A DNA stretch of 64,000 bases from a bacterium M00.F.Ca.ET.205.01.1.1 (GTDB taxonomy: Bacteria; Pseudomonadota; Alphaproteobacteria; Rhizobiales; Rhizobiaceae), in the NCBI GenBank assembly GCA_004791255.1, contig SRUQ01000008.1, forward strand, positions 124,001 to 188,000. The letters run 5' to 3'. This document shows, one piece after another, positions 42,083 through 52,570 of this stretch; positions within the stretch are counted from its first letter, which is position 1, and the number at the start of each line of letters is the position of its first letter. Below the pieces are notes generated by a model that was not told where the DNA came from, did no database searches, and saw only the letters and a program-made list of their open reading frames with translations. Position numbers and translations under genes: made by a program.

Positions 42083-43233
42083 ATGGGCAAGTGAACGGCC
42101 GGGCCATGCTCGACCGCTACGAGACCAGCCTGCGCGGACTGGCCCGCAAGGACCGGTTGCGGAGCCTCAGCGGCCGTTCGGGCGCCGATTTTGCCTCCAA
42201 CGACTATCTCGGCCTTGCAGGCTCGAAGCGCATGGCCGAGGCGGTCGCGTCGGCACTTGCCGCCGGCACGCCCGTCGGGGCGACCGGTTCGCGGCTCCTG
42301 CGTGGCAACGACCCCGAACACGAGGCCCTCGAGGTCAAGGCAGCCAGCTTCTTCGGCGCCGAACGCGCGCTGTTCTTCGGCGGCGGCTATGTCGCCAACT
42401 TCGCGGTGCTCACGACCTTGCCCCAGAAGGGCGATCTGGTCGTGCTGGACGAACTCATCCATGCCAGCGCGCATGAGGGAGCGCGTGCCGGCCGCGCCGA
42501 AGTGGCTGAAGTCGCGCATAACGATGCGAACGCCGTGGACGATGCAATCCGGTCCTGGCGCGCGAGAGGCGGCGTCGGCCACGCCTGGATCGTGGCCGAG
42601 AGCCTCTACAGCATGGACGGCGACCGGGCTCCGCTCGGCGAACTGATCGAGGTCGCGGACCGCAACGACGCATTCCTGTTCGTCGACGAGGCGCACGCCA
42701 CCGGCGTCTACGGCCCGGCGGGGCGCGGTCTCGCGCACGATCTCGAAGGCCGCGACAATGTGGGGGTGCTGCATACCTGCGGCAAGGCGCTGGGCGCCTC
42801 CGGCGCGCTGGTCACCGCGCCGGCAGTGCTGTGCGACTATCTGGTCAACCGCTGCCGGCCCTTCATCTTTGCCACTGCGCCCTCGCCGCTGATGGCCGTG
42901 GCGGCGGCGACGGCCCTCGACATCGTCGCCGACGAGCCGGAGCGCCGCGAGCGATTGGCGGGGCTGGTCGCGCTTGCCAGCAAGGGGGCCGAGAACCTTG
43001 GCCTGCCTGCCAGCGGTTCGCAGATCCTGCCGATCATCGTCGGCGACAACGCCCGCGCCATGGCGCTGGCGCAGGCACTCCAGTCGCGTGGCTTCGACGT
43101 GCGCGGCATCCGCCCGCCAACCGTGCCCGAGGGCACGGCAAGGCTACGGATCTCGCTGACGCTGAATGTCGGCGAGGACGACGTCTCGGCGCTGTTCGAT
43201 GCGCTTGCGCAGGAATGGGAACGCAGGCGATGA
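42079..43233 (+). CDS. bioF: 8-amino-7-oxononanoate synthase
   Basis: A PLP enzyme of about 384 residues that joins a pimeloyl thioester with alanine. Motifs: DFASNDYLGLAGS near the start, FFGGGYVANFAVLTTLPQKGD, VDEAHATGVYG, and the PLP lysine in CGKALGASGAL. GTG 42079 overlaps the bioB stop (GTGA) and is chosen on that basis; GTG 42091 or ATG 42106 (375 residues) are possible. Its stop overlaps the bioD ATG. Confidence 0.94.
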   Translation: MNGQVNGRAMLDRYETSLRGLARKDRLRSLSGRSGADFASNDYLGLAGSKRMAEAVASALAAGTPVGATGSRLLRGNDPEHEALEVKAASFFGAERALFFGGGYVANFAVLTTLPQKGDLVVLDELIHASAHEGARAGRAEVAEVAHNDANAVDDAIRSWRARGGVGHAWIVAESLYSMDGDRAPLGELIEVADRNDAFLFVDEAHATGVYGPAGRGLAHDLEGRDNVGVLHTCGKALGASGALVTAPAVLCDYLVNRCRPFIFATAPSPLMAVAAATALDIVADEPERRERLAGLVALASKGAENLGLPASGSQILPIIVGDNARAMALAQALQSRGFDVRGIRPPTVPEGTARLRISLTLNVGEDDVSALFDALAQEWERRR

Positions 43234-43868
43234 CGGTGCAAATCGTCGTGACCGGCACCGACACCGGCATCGGCAAGACGGTGTTCGCCGCCGGCCTTGC
43301 CGGTTTGCTCGATGGCTTCTACTGGAAGCCGGTGCAGGCAGGCATTCTGGAAGGGACCGACAGCGAGACCGTCTCCAAACTCGCCGGATTGCCCGCCGAC
43401 CGGGTGCTGGCAGAATCCTGGCGCCTCAACGAGCCGCTCTCGCCTCACCGCGCCGCCGAGTTGGATAGCGTGGAAATCGATGCGGACACATTGATGCTGC
43501 CCGCGACCGACCGGCCGCTTGTCGTCGAAGGCGCAGGCGGTCTGATGGTGCCGGTCAACAGGCGCACGCTCTACATCGACATCTTCGCGCGGTGGCGGGC
43601 GCCGGTGGTGCTCTGTGCCCGCACCGGCCTCGGCACCATCAACCACACGCTGCTGTCGATCGAGGCGCTGCGCGCCCGCTCCATAAAGCTGCTCGGCGTC
43701 GCCTTCATCGGCGACGAGATGGCAGATACGCAAAGGACGATCGCCGAGATGGGCAAGGTGCGCGTGCTCGGCCGCTTGCCGCGCCTCGATCCGCTGACAT
43801 CAGAGGCGCTCCGCGCGGCCATGAAAGCCTCATTCGAGGTCGCCGACTTCATGGAGGTCCTGTCATGA
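43230..43868 (+). CDS. bioD: Dethiobiotin synthetase
   Basis: A 212-residue P-loop enzyme forming the ureido ring of dethiobiotin with ATP and CO2. The P-loop is GTDTGIGKT (9-17), followed by WKPVQAG (31-37), VEGAGGLMVPV and the C-terminal region typical of BioD. ATGA overlaps link it to bioF upstream and bioA downstream. Length is normal (about 210-230). Strongly coupled expression is expected. Confidence 0.95.
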   Translation: MTVQIVVTGTDTGIGKTVFAAGLAGLLDGFYWKPVQAGILEGTDSETVSKLAGLPADRVLAESWRLNEPLSPHRAAELDSVEIDADTLMLPATDRPLVVEGAGGLMVPVNRRTLYIDIFARWRAPVVLCARTGLGTINHTLLSIEALRARSIKLLGVAFIGDEMADTQRTIAEMGKVRVLGRLPRLDPLTSEALRAAMKASFEVADFMEVLS

Positions 43869-45130
43869 GCCGCTCCGCCGTCTGGCATCCGTTTACCCAA
43901 CATGCCACCGAGCCGGTGCCGCCGACGATCGTGTGCACCGAAGGTGCCTATGTCGAGACGCGCGACGGCAAGCGCATACTCGACGCGATTTCCTCCTGGT
44001 GGGTCATCACCCACGGCCACCGCCACCCGAAGATCGTGGAGGCGATCCGCGAGGCGACCGAAACGCTCGACCAGGTGATCTTTGCCGGCCTCAGCCATGA
44101 GCCGGCCGAGCGATTGGCTTCGGCGCTGGTCGACATGGCGCCGGCCGGCCTCGACTGGGTCTTCTTTTCCGACAGCGGCTCGACCAGCGTCGAGGTGGCG
44201 CTGAAGATGGCGCTCGGCTTTCACCGCAACAACGGCGCGCCGCGCTCGCGTATCGTCGTCATGGAACACAGCTATCACGGCGACACTATCGGCACGATGA
44301 GCGTCGGCGCGCGTGGCGTTTTCAACGCCGCGTATGAGCCGCTACTGTTTCAGGTCGACACCATCCCCTTTCCCGCTGCAGGCCGGGAGCAGGAAACACT
44401 CGACGCCTTCGAACGGCTGGCGCGCGACCGCGAGGTTGCCGCGCTGATCGTCGAGCCGCTGGTGCTCGGCGCCGGTGGCATGCTCATGTATCCGGCTTCG
44501 ATCCTCGCCGAACTCAAGCGCATTGCCGAGCGCTCCGGCACGCTTTTCATTGCCGACGAAGTCATGACCGGCTGGGGCCGCACCGGCACCATGTTTGCCT
44601 GCGAACAGGCGGCGGTCGCGCCCGATATTCTGTGCACGTCCAAGGGACTGACAGGCGGCTCGCTGCCGCTTGCGGCAACGCTTGCCACCGATGCGATCTT
44701 CCGCGCGCACTACTCCAGCGACCGGGCCAGGACCTTCTTCCATTCGAGTTCCTACACAGCGAACCCGATCGCCTGCGCGGCAGCGCTCGCCAATGTCGGC
44801 ATCTGGAACGACGAACCGGTGGCCGAACGCGTGGCCGCGTTGTCGCGGATGCAGGTGGAGAAAATTGCACGGTTCAACGGGGATCCGCGTTTCGAGAATA
44901 TGCGCACGAGCGGCACCATCGCCGCCCTCGACCTCCGCGTCGGCAATGCCGGCTATCTCGCCGAGGTCGGCCCCAGGCTGCGCGCCTTCTTCCTCGATCG
45001 CGGATTGCTGGTACGACCGCTCGGCAACATCCTCTACCTGCTGCCGCCCTATTGCGTCACATCGGGTGAACTCGACCGACTCTACACGGCAATAGACGAA
45101 GCAGCCGAGCTTGCGGGCGACGGTAGATGA
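43865..45130 (+). CDS. bioA: Adenosylmethionine-8-amino-7-oxononanoate aminotransferase
   Basis: A 421-residue class III PLP aminotransferase that uses S-adenosylmethionine as amino donor. WHPFTQH at the start and SSWWVITHGHRHP are BioA signatures. VMEHSYHGDTIGTMSVG and FIADEVMTGWGRTG form the active-site core, with the PLP lysine in CTSKGLTGGSLPL. The ATG overlaps the bioD stop by ATGA and its own stop overlaps bioZ. Normal length and motifs. Confidence 0.96.
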   Translation: MSRSAVWHPFTQHATEPVPPTIVCTEGAYVETRDGKRILDAISSWWVITHGHRHPKIVEAIREATETLDQVIFAGLSHEPAERLASALVDMAPAGLDWVFFSDSGSTSVEVALKMALGFHRNNGAPRSRIVVMEHSYHGDTIGTMSVGARGVFNAAYEPLLFQVDTIPFPAAGREQETLDAFERLARDREVAALIVEPLVLGAGGMLMYPASILAELKRIAERSGTLFIADEVMTGWGRTGTMFACEQAAVAPDILCTSKGLTGGSLPLAATLATDAIFRAHYSSDRARTFFHSSSYTANPIACAAALANVGIWNDEPVAERVAALSRMQVEKIARFNGDPRFENMRTSGTIAALDLRVGNAGYLAEVGPRLRAFFLDRGLLVRPLGNILYLLPPYCVTSGELDRLYTAIDEAAELAGDGR

Positions 45131-46110
45131 ACCGCACGGCGCGCATCATCGGCCTCGGCCATCACGTGCCGGCGCGCCGGGTCGGCAATGCCGAGATCGA
45201 GGCAGGCCTCGGGCTGGAGGCAGGCTGGATCGAGGGGCGCACCGGCATCCGCTCGCGCTTCTGGGCGGAACCTGGCGACACGCTTTCGGGACTGGCGGCC
45301 AAAGCGGGTGACATGGCGCTGGAGGCAGCCGGCATCGAGCGCAAGGAGATCGGCCTGCTGCTGCTCGCCACATCGACGCCGGACCATCTCTTGCCACCGA
45401 GCGCGCCGCTGGTGGCGCACAAGCTCGGCCTCGAAAAGGCCGGCGGGGTTGACCTAGCGGGCGCCTGCGCCGGGTTCATCTATGCCATGACCTTTGCCGA
45501 CGGCTTCGTGCGCCTGCACAACAAGCCGGCCATCGTCATCGCCGCCAACATATTGAGCCGCCGCATCAACCCGGCCGAGCGCGCGAGCGCCGTGCTGTTC
45601 GCCGATGCCGCAGGTGCGGTGGTGCTGGCCCCATCCAGCGATCCCGGCCACGGCATAATCGGCGCCTCTTTTGCCTCGGATGGATCCGCGTATGGCCTGA
45701 TCCATATTCCGGCGGGCGGCAGCAACCGTCCGTTCGCGCAAGAAATCGACATCGCCGAAACCCGCATGACCATCGCGAACGGCCGCGACGTCTTCGCCAA
45801 GGCGGTGGAGATGATGAGCCGCTGCTCCGTCGAGGCGTTGGAAGCGGCCGGTCTTTCAGCGCCGGAGATCGCCCGTTTCGTGCCGCACCAGGCGAATGCC
45901 CGCATCTTCAACGCGGTCGGCAAGTCGCTCGGCATCGACGACGGGCGGATCGTCAAGACCATCGCGGACTATGGCAACTCGTCGGCCGGAACAATCCCGC
46001 TGTCGCTATCGGTTGCCCACGGCGCCAGCCCCTTTCAGCCTGGCGAGAAACTGCTGCTGGCGGCGGCCGGTGCAGGCCTGACCGGTGGAGCGATAGTGGT
46101 CGGTTGCTGA
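45127..46110 (+). CDS. bioZ: BioZ, KASIII-like enzyme for the biotin precursor
   Basis: A 327-residue FabH-like condensing enzyme with the complete triad C114 (GACAGFI), H254 (VPHQANARI) and N284 (DYGNSSAG). FabH homologues at the end of bio operons in Mesorhizobium and Agrobacterium are BioZ, which makes the pimeloyl (7-carbon) precursor from glutaryl-CoA and malonyl-ACP in place of BioC/BioH. It starts inside the bioA stop (ATGA) and ends the bio operon. No bioC or bioH is present here, which supports this reading. A housekeeping fabH is the only alternative, less likely in this context. Confidence 0.9.
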   Translation: MNRTARIIGLGHHVPARRVGNAEIEAGLGLEAGWIEGRTGIRSRFWAEPGDTLSGLAAKAGDMALEAAGIERKEIGLLLLATSTPDHLLPPSAPLVAHKLGLEKAGGVDLAGACAGFIYAMTFADGFVRLHNKPAIVIAANILSRRINPAERASAVLFADAAGAVVLAPSSDPGHGIIGASFASDGSAYGLIHIPAGGSNRPFAQEIDIAETRMTIANGRDVFAKAVEMMSRCSVEALEAAGLSAPEIARFVPHQANARIFNAVGKSLGIDDGRIVKTIADYGNSSAGTIPLSLSVAHGASPFQPGEKLLLAAAGAGLTGGAIVVGC

Positions 46111-46452
46111 CCCATCAGGCCGCCCGCCGATCTGGCGCAACACAGCACCCAACGAGTCCCAACTTCCCTTTTTAGGACCCGCCCGTCCGCTACAACAGTT
46201 GACAGAGCGACTTCGCTTCGTCCAACCTAGGCGTCTCACCAGGGGAGTCCCGGCAAGGGGCTGAGATACTGCTATCGCGCGCAGTGACCCGTTGAACCTG
46301 ATCCAGTTCATACTGGCGTAGGGACGGTGCGAGGCTTTGCGAGCTGGCAATCCGGCTTTGGCATTCGGGCAATACCCGTATTCCACGAAGCTTCACTTCC
46401 TCCTCATCGCGTGGACTGGGTCTCCGTTGCACTCGAGCAAGGAGGCTCACTC
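46111..46452 (+). promoter_or_regulatory. 342-bp 5' leader of the thi operon
   Basis: Holds the thiC promoter region, the TPP riboswitch and the expression platform. A short segment 46111-46230 precedes the aptamer and probably contains the promoter. An open frame running from 46327 into thiC is not coding because the TPP element and strong ribosome site fix the start at 46453. Confidence 0.8.
46232..46331 (+). ncRNA. TPP riboswitch (THI element)
   Basis: About 100 bases upstream of thiC with the THI-box landmarks in order: CACC AGGGGAG (46238-46246), GGGGCTGAGA (46257-46266), then GACCC (46286-46290), GAACCTGATCCAGTT (46294-46308), ATACTGGCG (46310-46318) and AGGGACGGTG (46320-46329). It binds thiamine pyrophosphate. 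The remaining 120 bases to the thiC ATG hold the expression platform; a ribosome site AAGGAGG (46439-46445) precedes thiC, so control of translation by sequestering it is likely in this group. Confidence 0.95.
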
Positions 46453-48269
<1,817 letters not shown>

Positions 48270-48273
<4 letters not shown>

Positions 48274-49253
48274 AGGTGCTCATTCGCGGCGCGGGCGTTG
48301 CCGGGTTGACGCTCGCGCACGAGCTGGCAACGCGCGGCGCCGAGGTGTCCGTGGTCGAGAAACGCGGGGAGATCGCCGGCAATGCCTCCTGGCAGGCCGG
48401 CGGCATGCTCGCGCCCTGGTGCGAGCGCGAGAGTGCCGAGGAGGCGGTCCTCACGCTCGGGCGCGGGGCGGCCGACTGGTGGGACAGAGCGTTGCCCGGT
48501 CATGTCTCGCGCAACGGCACGCTCGTGGTGGCGCCTGCGCGCGATGCCGGCGAGTTGGATCGCTTCGGCCGCCGCACGTCCGGCTTCAGGCAGCTCGGCG
48601 CCGATGAGATCGCGGCGCTCGAACCAGCGCTCGCGGGCCGGTTCGGGCGCGGCCTGTTCTTCGCCGAGGAAGCACATCTCGACCCACGCAAGGCGTTGCT
48701 CGCGCTAAGCGAAGCGCTGCCTGGCATGGGCACGCGCCTCGAGTTCGGTTGCCGCACGGTGTCAGCCATCCCGGATGTCGAGGTGGACTGTACCGGCATC
48801 GCCGACCGGCGACCGGAATTGCGTGGCGTTCGAGGCGAGATGCTCATCCTGCGGACAGGCGAAATCTCGCTGGCCCGACCGGTGCGCCTGCTTCATCCGC
48901 GCATCCCGGTCTATGTCGTGCCGCGCGGGGAAAACCTGTTCATGGTCGGCGCGACGATGATCGAGTGCGATGCCGCCGGCCCGATCACCGCGCGCTCGAC
49001 CATGGAGTTGCTCAGCGCCGCTTACGCGCTGCATCCGGCCTTTGGCGAAGCTGAGCTGGTCGAAACAGGCGTGGGCGTGCGCCCCGCATTCGCCGACAAC
49101 CTGCCTCGCGTCGAGGGCGACGGGAGGCGCATTCGCATCAACGGCCTCTACCGCCACGGCTTCCTGCTCGCGCCGGCCATGGCGCGGCAGGCGGCCGACA
49201 TCATCCTGGGAAATCCCGCCGCAAAGGAGTTGACCCTTGAAGCTCATCGTTAA
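48270..49253 (+). CDS. thiO: Glycine oxidase ThiO
   Basis: A 327-residue FAD-dependent DAO-type oxidase giving dehydroglycine for thiazole synthesis. FAD-binding RGAGVAGLTLAHELA (about 6-20) and ASWQAGGMLAPWCE (about 44-57) are typical. VGVRPAFADNLPRVE and NGLYRHGFLLAPAMA close the substrate side. Slightly short for the family (about 350). The ATG overlaps the thiC stop (ATGA); thiS begins 17 bases before its end. Confidence 0.92.
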
Positions 49254-49434
49254 CAGCCAGCACCATGACGTCGCGGCCGAGACGCTCGCCGCACTGCTCA
49301 TAGAACTCGACTTCCAGGGCAGTTGGCTCGCCACCGCACTAAACGGCGAAGTCGTGCACAGCAAAGCGCGCGACAACTGCCGGCTGACTGATGGCGACCG
49401 GATCGAAATCCTCTCGCCGATGAAGGGGGGCTGA
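49237..49434 (+). CDS. thiS: Sulfur carrier protein ThiS
   Basis: A 65-residue ubiquitin-like sulphur carrier. The C-terminus is the diagnostic Gly-Gly (SPMKGG), which is adenylated and thiocarboxylated to feed sulphur to ThiG. It starts with TTG inside thiO (17-base overlap); the codon is fixed by AAGGAG 7 bases upstream and by the beta-grasp start MKLIVNSQ. Mid-region LALLIELDFQG-like helix and ATALNGEVV strand fit the fold. Confidence 0.92.
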   Translation: MKLIVNSQHHDVAAETLAALLIELDFQGSWLATALNGEVVHSKARDNCRLTDGDRIEILSPMKGG

Positions 49435-49437
49435 CCC

Positions 49438-50208
49438 ATGCTCGAGTTCTACGGAGAGAAACTGTCGTCCCGTCTGCTGCTGGGCACCGCGCTCTACCCT
49501 TCACCCGCTGTTATGGCCGATGCCGTGAAGGCGTCCGGCTCGGAGATCGTCACCGCGTCGCTTCGCCGCGAGACCTCCGGCGGCAAGTCCGGCGGCCAGT
49601 TCTGGTCGCTGGTTCAGTCGCTGGGAGTTCGCGTCCTGCCCAACACCGCCGGGTGCCACTCGGCCAAGGAAGCGGTCACGACTGCGCGGATGGCGCGCGA
49701 GGTGTTCGCCACGAACTGGATCAAGCTCGAAGTGATCGGCAATCACGATACGCTGCAGCCTGATGTCTTCGGGCTGGTCGAGGCCGCAAAAATCCTTGCC
49801 TCGGAAGGCTTCGAAGTCTTTCCCTACACGACAGACGATCTTGTCGTTGCCGAGCGCCTGCTTGATGCCGGCTGCAGGCTGTTGATGCCCTGGTGCGCGC
49901 CGATAGGCTCCGCGCGCGGGCCGCAGAACCCGGATGCGCTGCGAAGCCTGCGCGGCCATTTTCCCGGCGTGCCGTTGATCGTCGATGCCGGCATTGGTCG
50001 GCCGTCGCATGCCGCAGCCGTGATGGAGCTTGGCTATGACGCGGTGCTTCTGAACACCGCGATAGCCAAGGCAGGCGATCCCGTGACTATGGCCGTGGCC
50101 TTCGGCAAGGCGGTAGAGGCGGGCCGTGAAGCCTATTGCGCCGGCCTGCTCGAGCCGCGCGACATGGCTGTCCCCTCAACCCCCGTCATCGGCATGGCAG
50201 CATTTTGA
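49438..50208 (+). CDS. thiG: Thiazole synthase ThiG
   Basis: A 256-residue TIM-barrel enzyme that makes thiazole phosphate from DXP, dehydroglycine and ThiS thiocarboxylate. Signatures: LLLGTALYPSP near the start, NTAGCHSAKEAV, WIKLEVIGN (containing the active lysine), MPWCAPIGSARG and VDAGIGRPSHAA. ATG 49438 is 3 bases after thiS. Its stop shares a base with the thiE start. Confidence 0.95.
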   Translation: MLEFYGEKLSSRLLLGTALYPSPAVMADAVKASGSEIVTASLRRETSGGKSGGQFWSLVQSLGVRVLPNTAGCHSAKEAVTTARMAREVFATNWIKLEVIGNHDTLQPDVFGLVEAAKILASEGFEVFPYTTDDLVVAERLLDAGCRLLMPWCAPIGSARGPQNPDALRSLRGHFPGVPLIVDAGIGRPSHAAAVMELGYDAVLLNTAIAKAGDPVTMAVAFGKAVEAGREAYCAGLLEPRDMAVPSTPVIGMAAF

Positions 50209-50813
50209 TGAAGCTCGATCCGTTCTACCTGATCGTCGATTCCGCCGCCTCGATCGAACGTCTGGTGCCGCTTGGCGTGAAGCTGGTGCAGTTGCGCATC
50301 AAGGACCAGGACGAAGCGTCACTGCGGCGAGAGGTTCGTACCTCCAAGGCGATATGTGACCGCCACGGCTGCCAACTCATCGTCAACGACTACTGGCGTC
50401 TCGCGATCGAGGAGGATTGCGATTTCGTCCATCTCGGCCAGGAAGATCTTGCAGAAGCCGATGTGAAAGCGATCCGCAGGGCGGGCCTGAAGCTCGGCCT
50501 CAGCACCCACGACGACGCCGAGCTGGAAACCGCGCTGCAAGCCGAACCGGACTATGTCGCGCTCGGCCCGATCTACCCGACCATCCTCAAGGCGATGAAA
50601 TGGGCGCCGCAGGGGCTGGACCGCATCGCCATCTGGAAACAGCGCGTCGGCGCGCTTCCACTGGTGGCCATTGGCGGGCTTACGGTCGAGCGCATTGCCG
50701 GTGTCTTCGCGCAGGGCGCGCAATGCGCCGCAGTAGTGACCGATATCACCCGCAATGCGCAACCCGAGGCGCGCGCAGTGGAATGGCTGGCGGCGACGGC
50801 GCAATGGCGATGA
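50208..50813 (+). CDS. thiE: Thiamine-phosphate synthase
   Basis: A 201-residue TIM-barrel enzyme joining HMP-PP and thiazole phosphate to thiamine phosphate. The motifs VKLVQLRIKDQD, LIVNDYWRLAIE, FVHLGQEDL and YVALGPIYPT match ThiE, with LVAIGGL near the C-terminus. It starts on the last base of the thiG stop (TGATG). Some rhizobial ThiE proteins are this short. The stop overlaps thiD (ATGA). Confidence 0.93.
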   Translation: MKLDPFYLIVDSAASIERLVPLGVKLVQLRIKDQDEASLRREVRTSKAICDRHGCQLIVNDYWRLAIEEDCDFVHLGQEDLAEADVKAIRRAGLKLGLSTHDDAELETALQAEPDYVALGPIYPTILKAMKWAPQGLDRIAIWKQRVGALPLVAIGGLTVERIAGVFAQGAQCAAVVTDITRNAQPEARAVEWLAATAQWR

Positions 50814-51553
50814 CACCGCATGTGCTCATCGTCGCCGGGTCCGATTCCAGCGGCGGCGCTGGAATAGCGCGCGACATCGAGATCGTATCCGCCTTTGGAC
50901 TGCGCAGTTGCCTCGCTGTCACGGCCGTTACTGTGCAGACGCACTCTGCCGTCGAGCGGATCGAGCAGATGCCGCCCGAGCTTATCGCCGCCCAGATGCG
51001 CGCTGCATTTGCCGCGAACACCGTCGCTGCGGTCAAGATCGGCATGCTGGGCACGGCGGCAGCAATCGAGGCGGTCGGTTCCGTCCTGGCGAGCAATCCG
51101 CAAATACCGGCGGTGCTCGACCCGGTACTGGCCTCGACCTCGGGACGAGTGCTGCTGGAGGACGACGCCATCGACACGCTGCGCCGCGATCTGATCCCGG
51201 TCTGTCGGCTCGTAACGCCCAATCTGATCGAACTGGCAAAGCTGACCGGGTCCGTACCGGCGCCGGACCAAGAAAGCGCCGGCCGTCAAGGCGAGAAACT
51301 TTCGGGAAGCGTAGGGACTGCCGTACTCGTCAAGGGCGGGCACGCACAGGGAGCCCAAGCCGTCGATGTGCTGCTGCAGCCAAACCGCCCTGCGGCTCGG
51401 TTCGAGGCGCCTCGCTTGCCGGGAGGGATGCGAGGAACAGGCTGCATGCTATCCAGCGCCATCGCCGCCTCTCTTGCCCTCGGCGTATCGCTGGAAGGAA
51501 GCGTCCGGAGCGGCAAGCAGTATGTTTTCGACATCATTGCTCGGCTGCAGTGA
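50810..51553 (+). CDS. thiD: HMP/HMP-phosphate kinase ThiD
   Basis: A 247-residue ribokinase-type enzyme that phosphorylates HMP and HMP-P. The N-terminal LIVAGSDSSGGAGIARDIE is the substrate site; VLDPVLASTSGRVLL, TPNLIELAKLTG and the C-terminal GGMRGTGCMLSSAIAA with the catalytic GTGC motif are intact. ATG 50810 overlaps the thiE stop; ATG 50804 two codons earlier is an alternative. Last gene of the thi operon. No terminator seen right after it. Confidence 0.93.
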   Translation: MTPHVLIVAGSDSSGGAGIARDIEIVSAFGLRSCLAVTAVTVQTHSAVERIEQMPPELIAAQMRAAFAANTVAAVKIGMLGTAAAIEAVGSVLASNPQIPAVLDPVLASTSGRVLLEDDAIDTLRRDLIPVCRLVTPNLIELAKLTGSVPAPDQESAGRQGEKLSGSVGTAVLVKGGHAQGAQAVDVLLQPNRPAARFEAPRLPGGMRGTGCMLSSAIAASLALGVSLEGSVRSGKQYVFDIIARLQ

Positions 51554-51869
51554 CTCGGCACATTCATATCCGTGTTGGCGAAGACCGCGTCATACCAGAA
51601 GCCAAACGGCAGACGTTCCGACTGCAATTCCGAGAGGCTGAAGGTCGGGACAGCCAAGACCGAGCTCGGCTAGACGAACAAGGTATGTCCCCCAGTCGTC
51701 TGGAACTTGGTTCATGGCGCACTTGTCCGAGCGGGCTCGAAGCCGCCCGTATGGAATGACATCGTCACACATGATGCGGACCCACACTGATGTTCTGCTC
51801 TTTGCAGCCGCGAACTGCAGATTTGATCTGGCACAATTCGCGTCATGGTTTCGACCGGTAGGATCACCC
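51554..51869. other. 316-bp region after thiD, no confident gene
   Basis: Between thiD and the channel gene. No plus-strand frame shows coding bias. On the minus strand a 41-residue frame (51590-51715, MNQVPDDWGTYLVRLAELG) looks protein-like and could be a remnant or small ORF, but has no clear ribosome site. No terminator or repeat found. Confidence 0.35.
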
Positions 51870-52301
51870 ATGGTCCTAAATCTGGTCATCGGCACCGTCG
51901 TCATAAGTCTGACGGTTCTGATTCATACCTTCGGGCTTATCGGGGTCACACATGCGATGGGATACCTTGTCTCCCGCTTTCGCATGCATGGGCGCCGCAG
52001 CCGCATTGTCGCGATGATCAGCGTGGTGATGGGTCTCTTTGCCGTCATGACCGCGGAGGTCTGGCTCTGGGCCGGACTATACCGGTTGCTCGATATCTTC
52101 GCGGATTTCGAAACCGCGTTGTACTTTTCCACCATCACCTTCTCGACGGTCGGCTACGGCGACATAGTGCCCGCTCACGGGTGGCGTGTCCTGGCGGCGC
52201 TCGAGGGCGTGAACGGTCTCTTGCTTATCGGCTGGTCGACCGCCTACCTGATCGCAGCAGGCACCCGTGTCGGACCGTTCAAGGCCGGCGAGCATTTCTG
52301 A
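51870..52301 (+). CDS. Small potassium-channel-like protein with TVGYGD filter
   Basis: A 143-residue membrane protein. Hydrophobic helices lie at about 3-28, 47-70 and 106-130, with a pore helix (81-91) and the K+ selectivity filter TVGYGD at 93-98. This is the ion-channel-2 fold found in small prokaryotic K+ channels, with an extra N-terminal helix. The ATG 51870 was chosen because TAGGAT lies 8 bases upstream and the helix starts there; an upstream in-frame ATG at 51714 would add 52 polar residues with no match. Stands alone between the thi operon and the T6SS locus. Confidence 0.75.
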   Translation: MVLNLVIGTVVISLTVLIHTFGLIGVTHAMGYLVSRFRMHGRRSRIVAMISVVMGLFAVMTAEVWLWAGLYRLLDIFADFETALYFSTITFSTVGYGDIVPAHGWRVLAALEGVNGLLLIGWSTAYLIAAGTRVGPFKAGEHF

Positions 52302-52570
52302 CCGGCCGACGCCTAAACTTGCTCCCGATCAATAAACACCCGGTATTCTGCTGGTAGGGTTTCTCGAGGCAGAGAGCTGCCCTTCTGCTTCTTTCGACGA
52401 ATTGACTATGTGCTGATCGAGCCGCAGATCGGTTAGATCGGGAGGAGAGACATCCGGGTTGGGAGGATAAATGTGGCCGAAGCTCTATACGATCATCATG
52501 CTGCCGCATCCGAAGCAGTTGTAGGCTCGGTCAGGGTGCCGGCGTCTTGAGGCGGGACGCTTGGCCTGAA

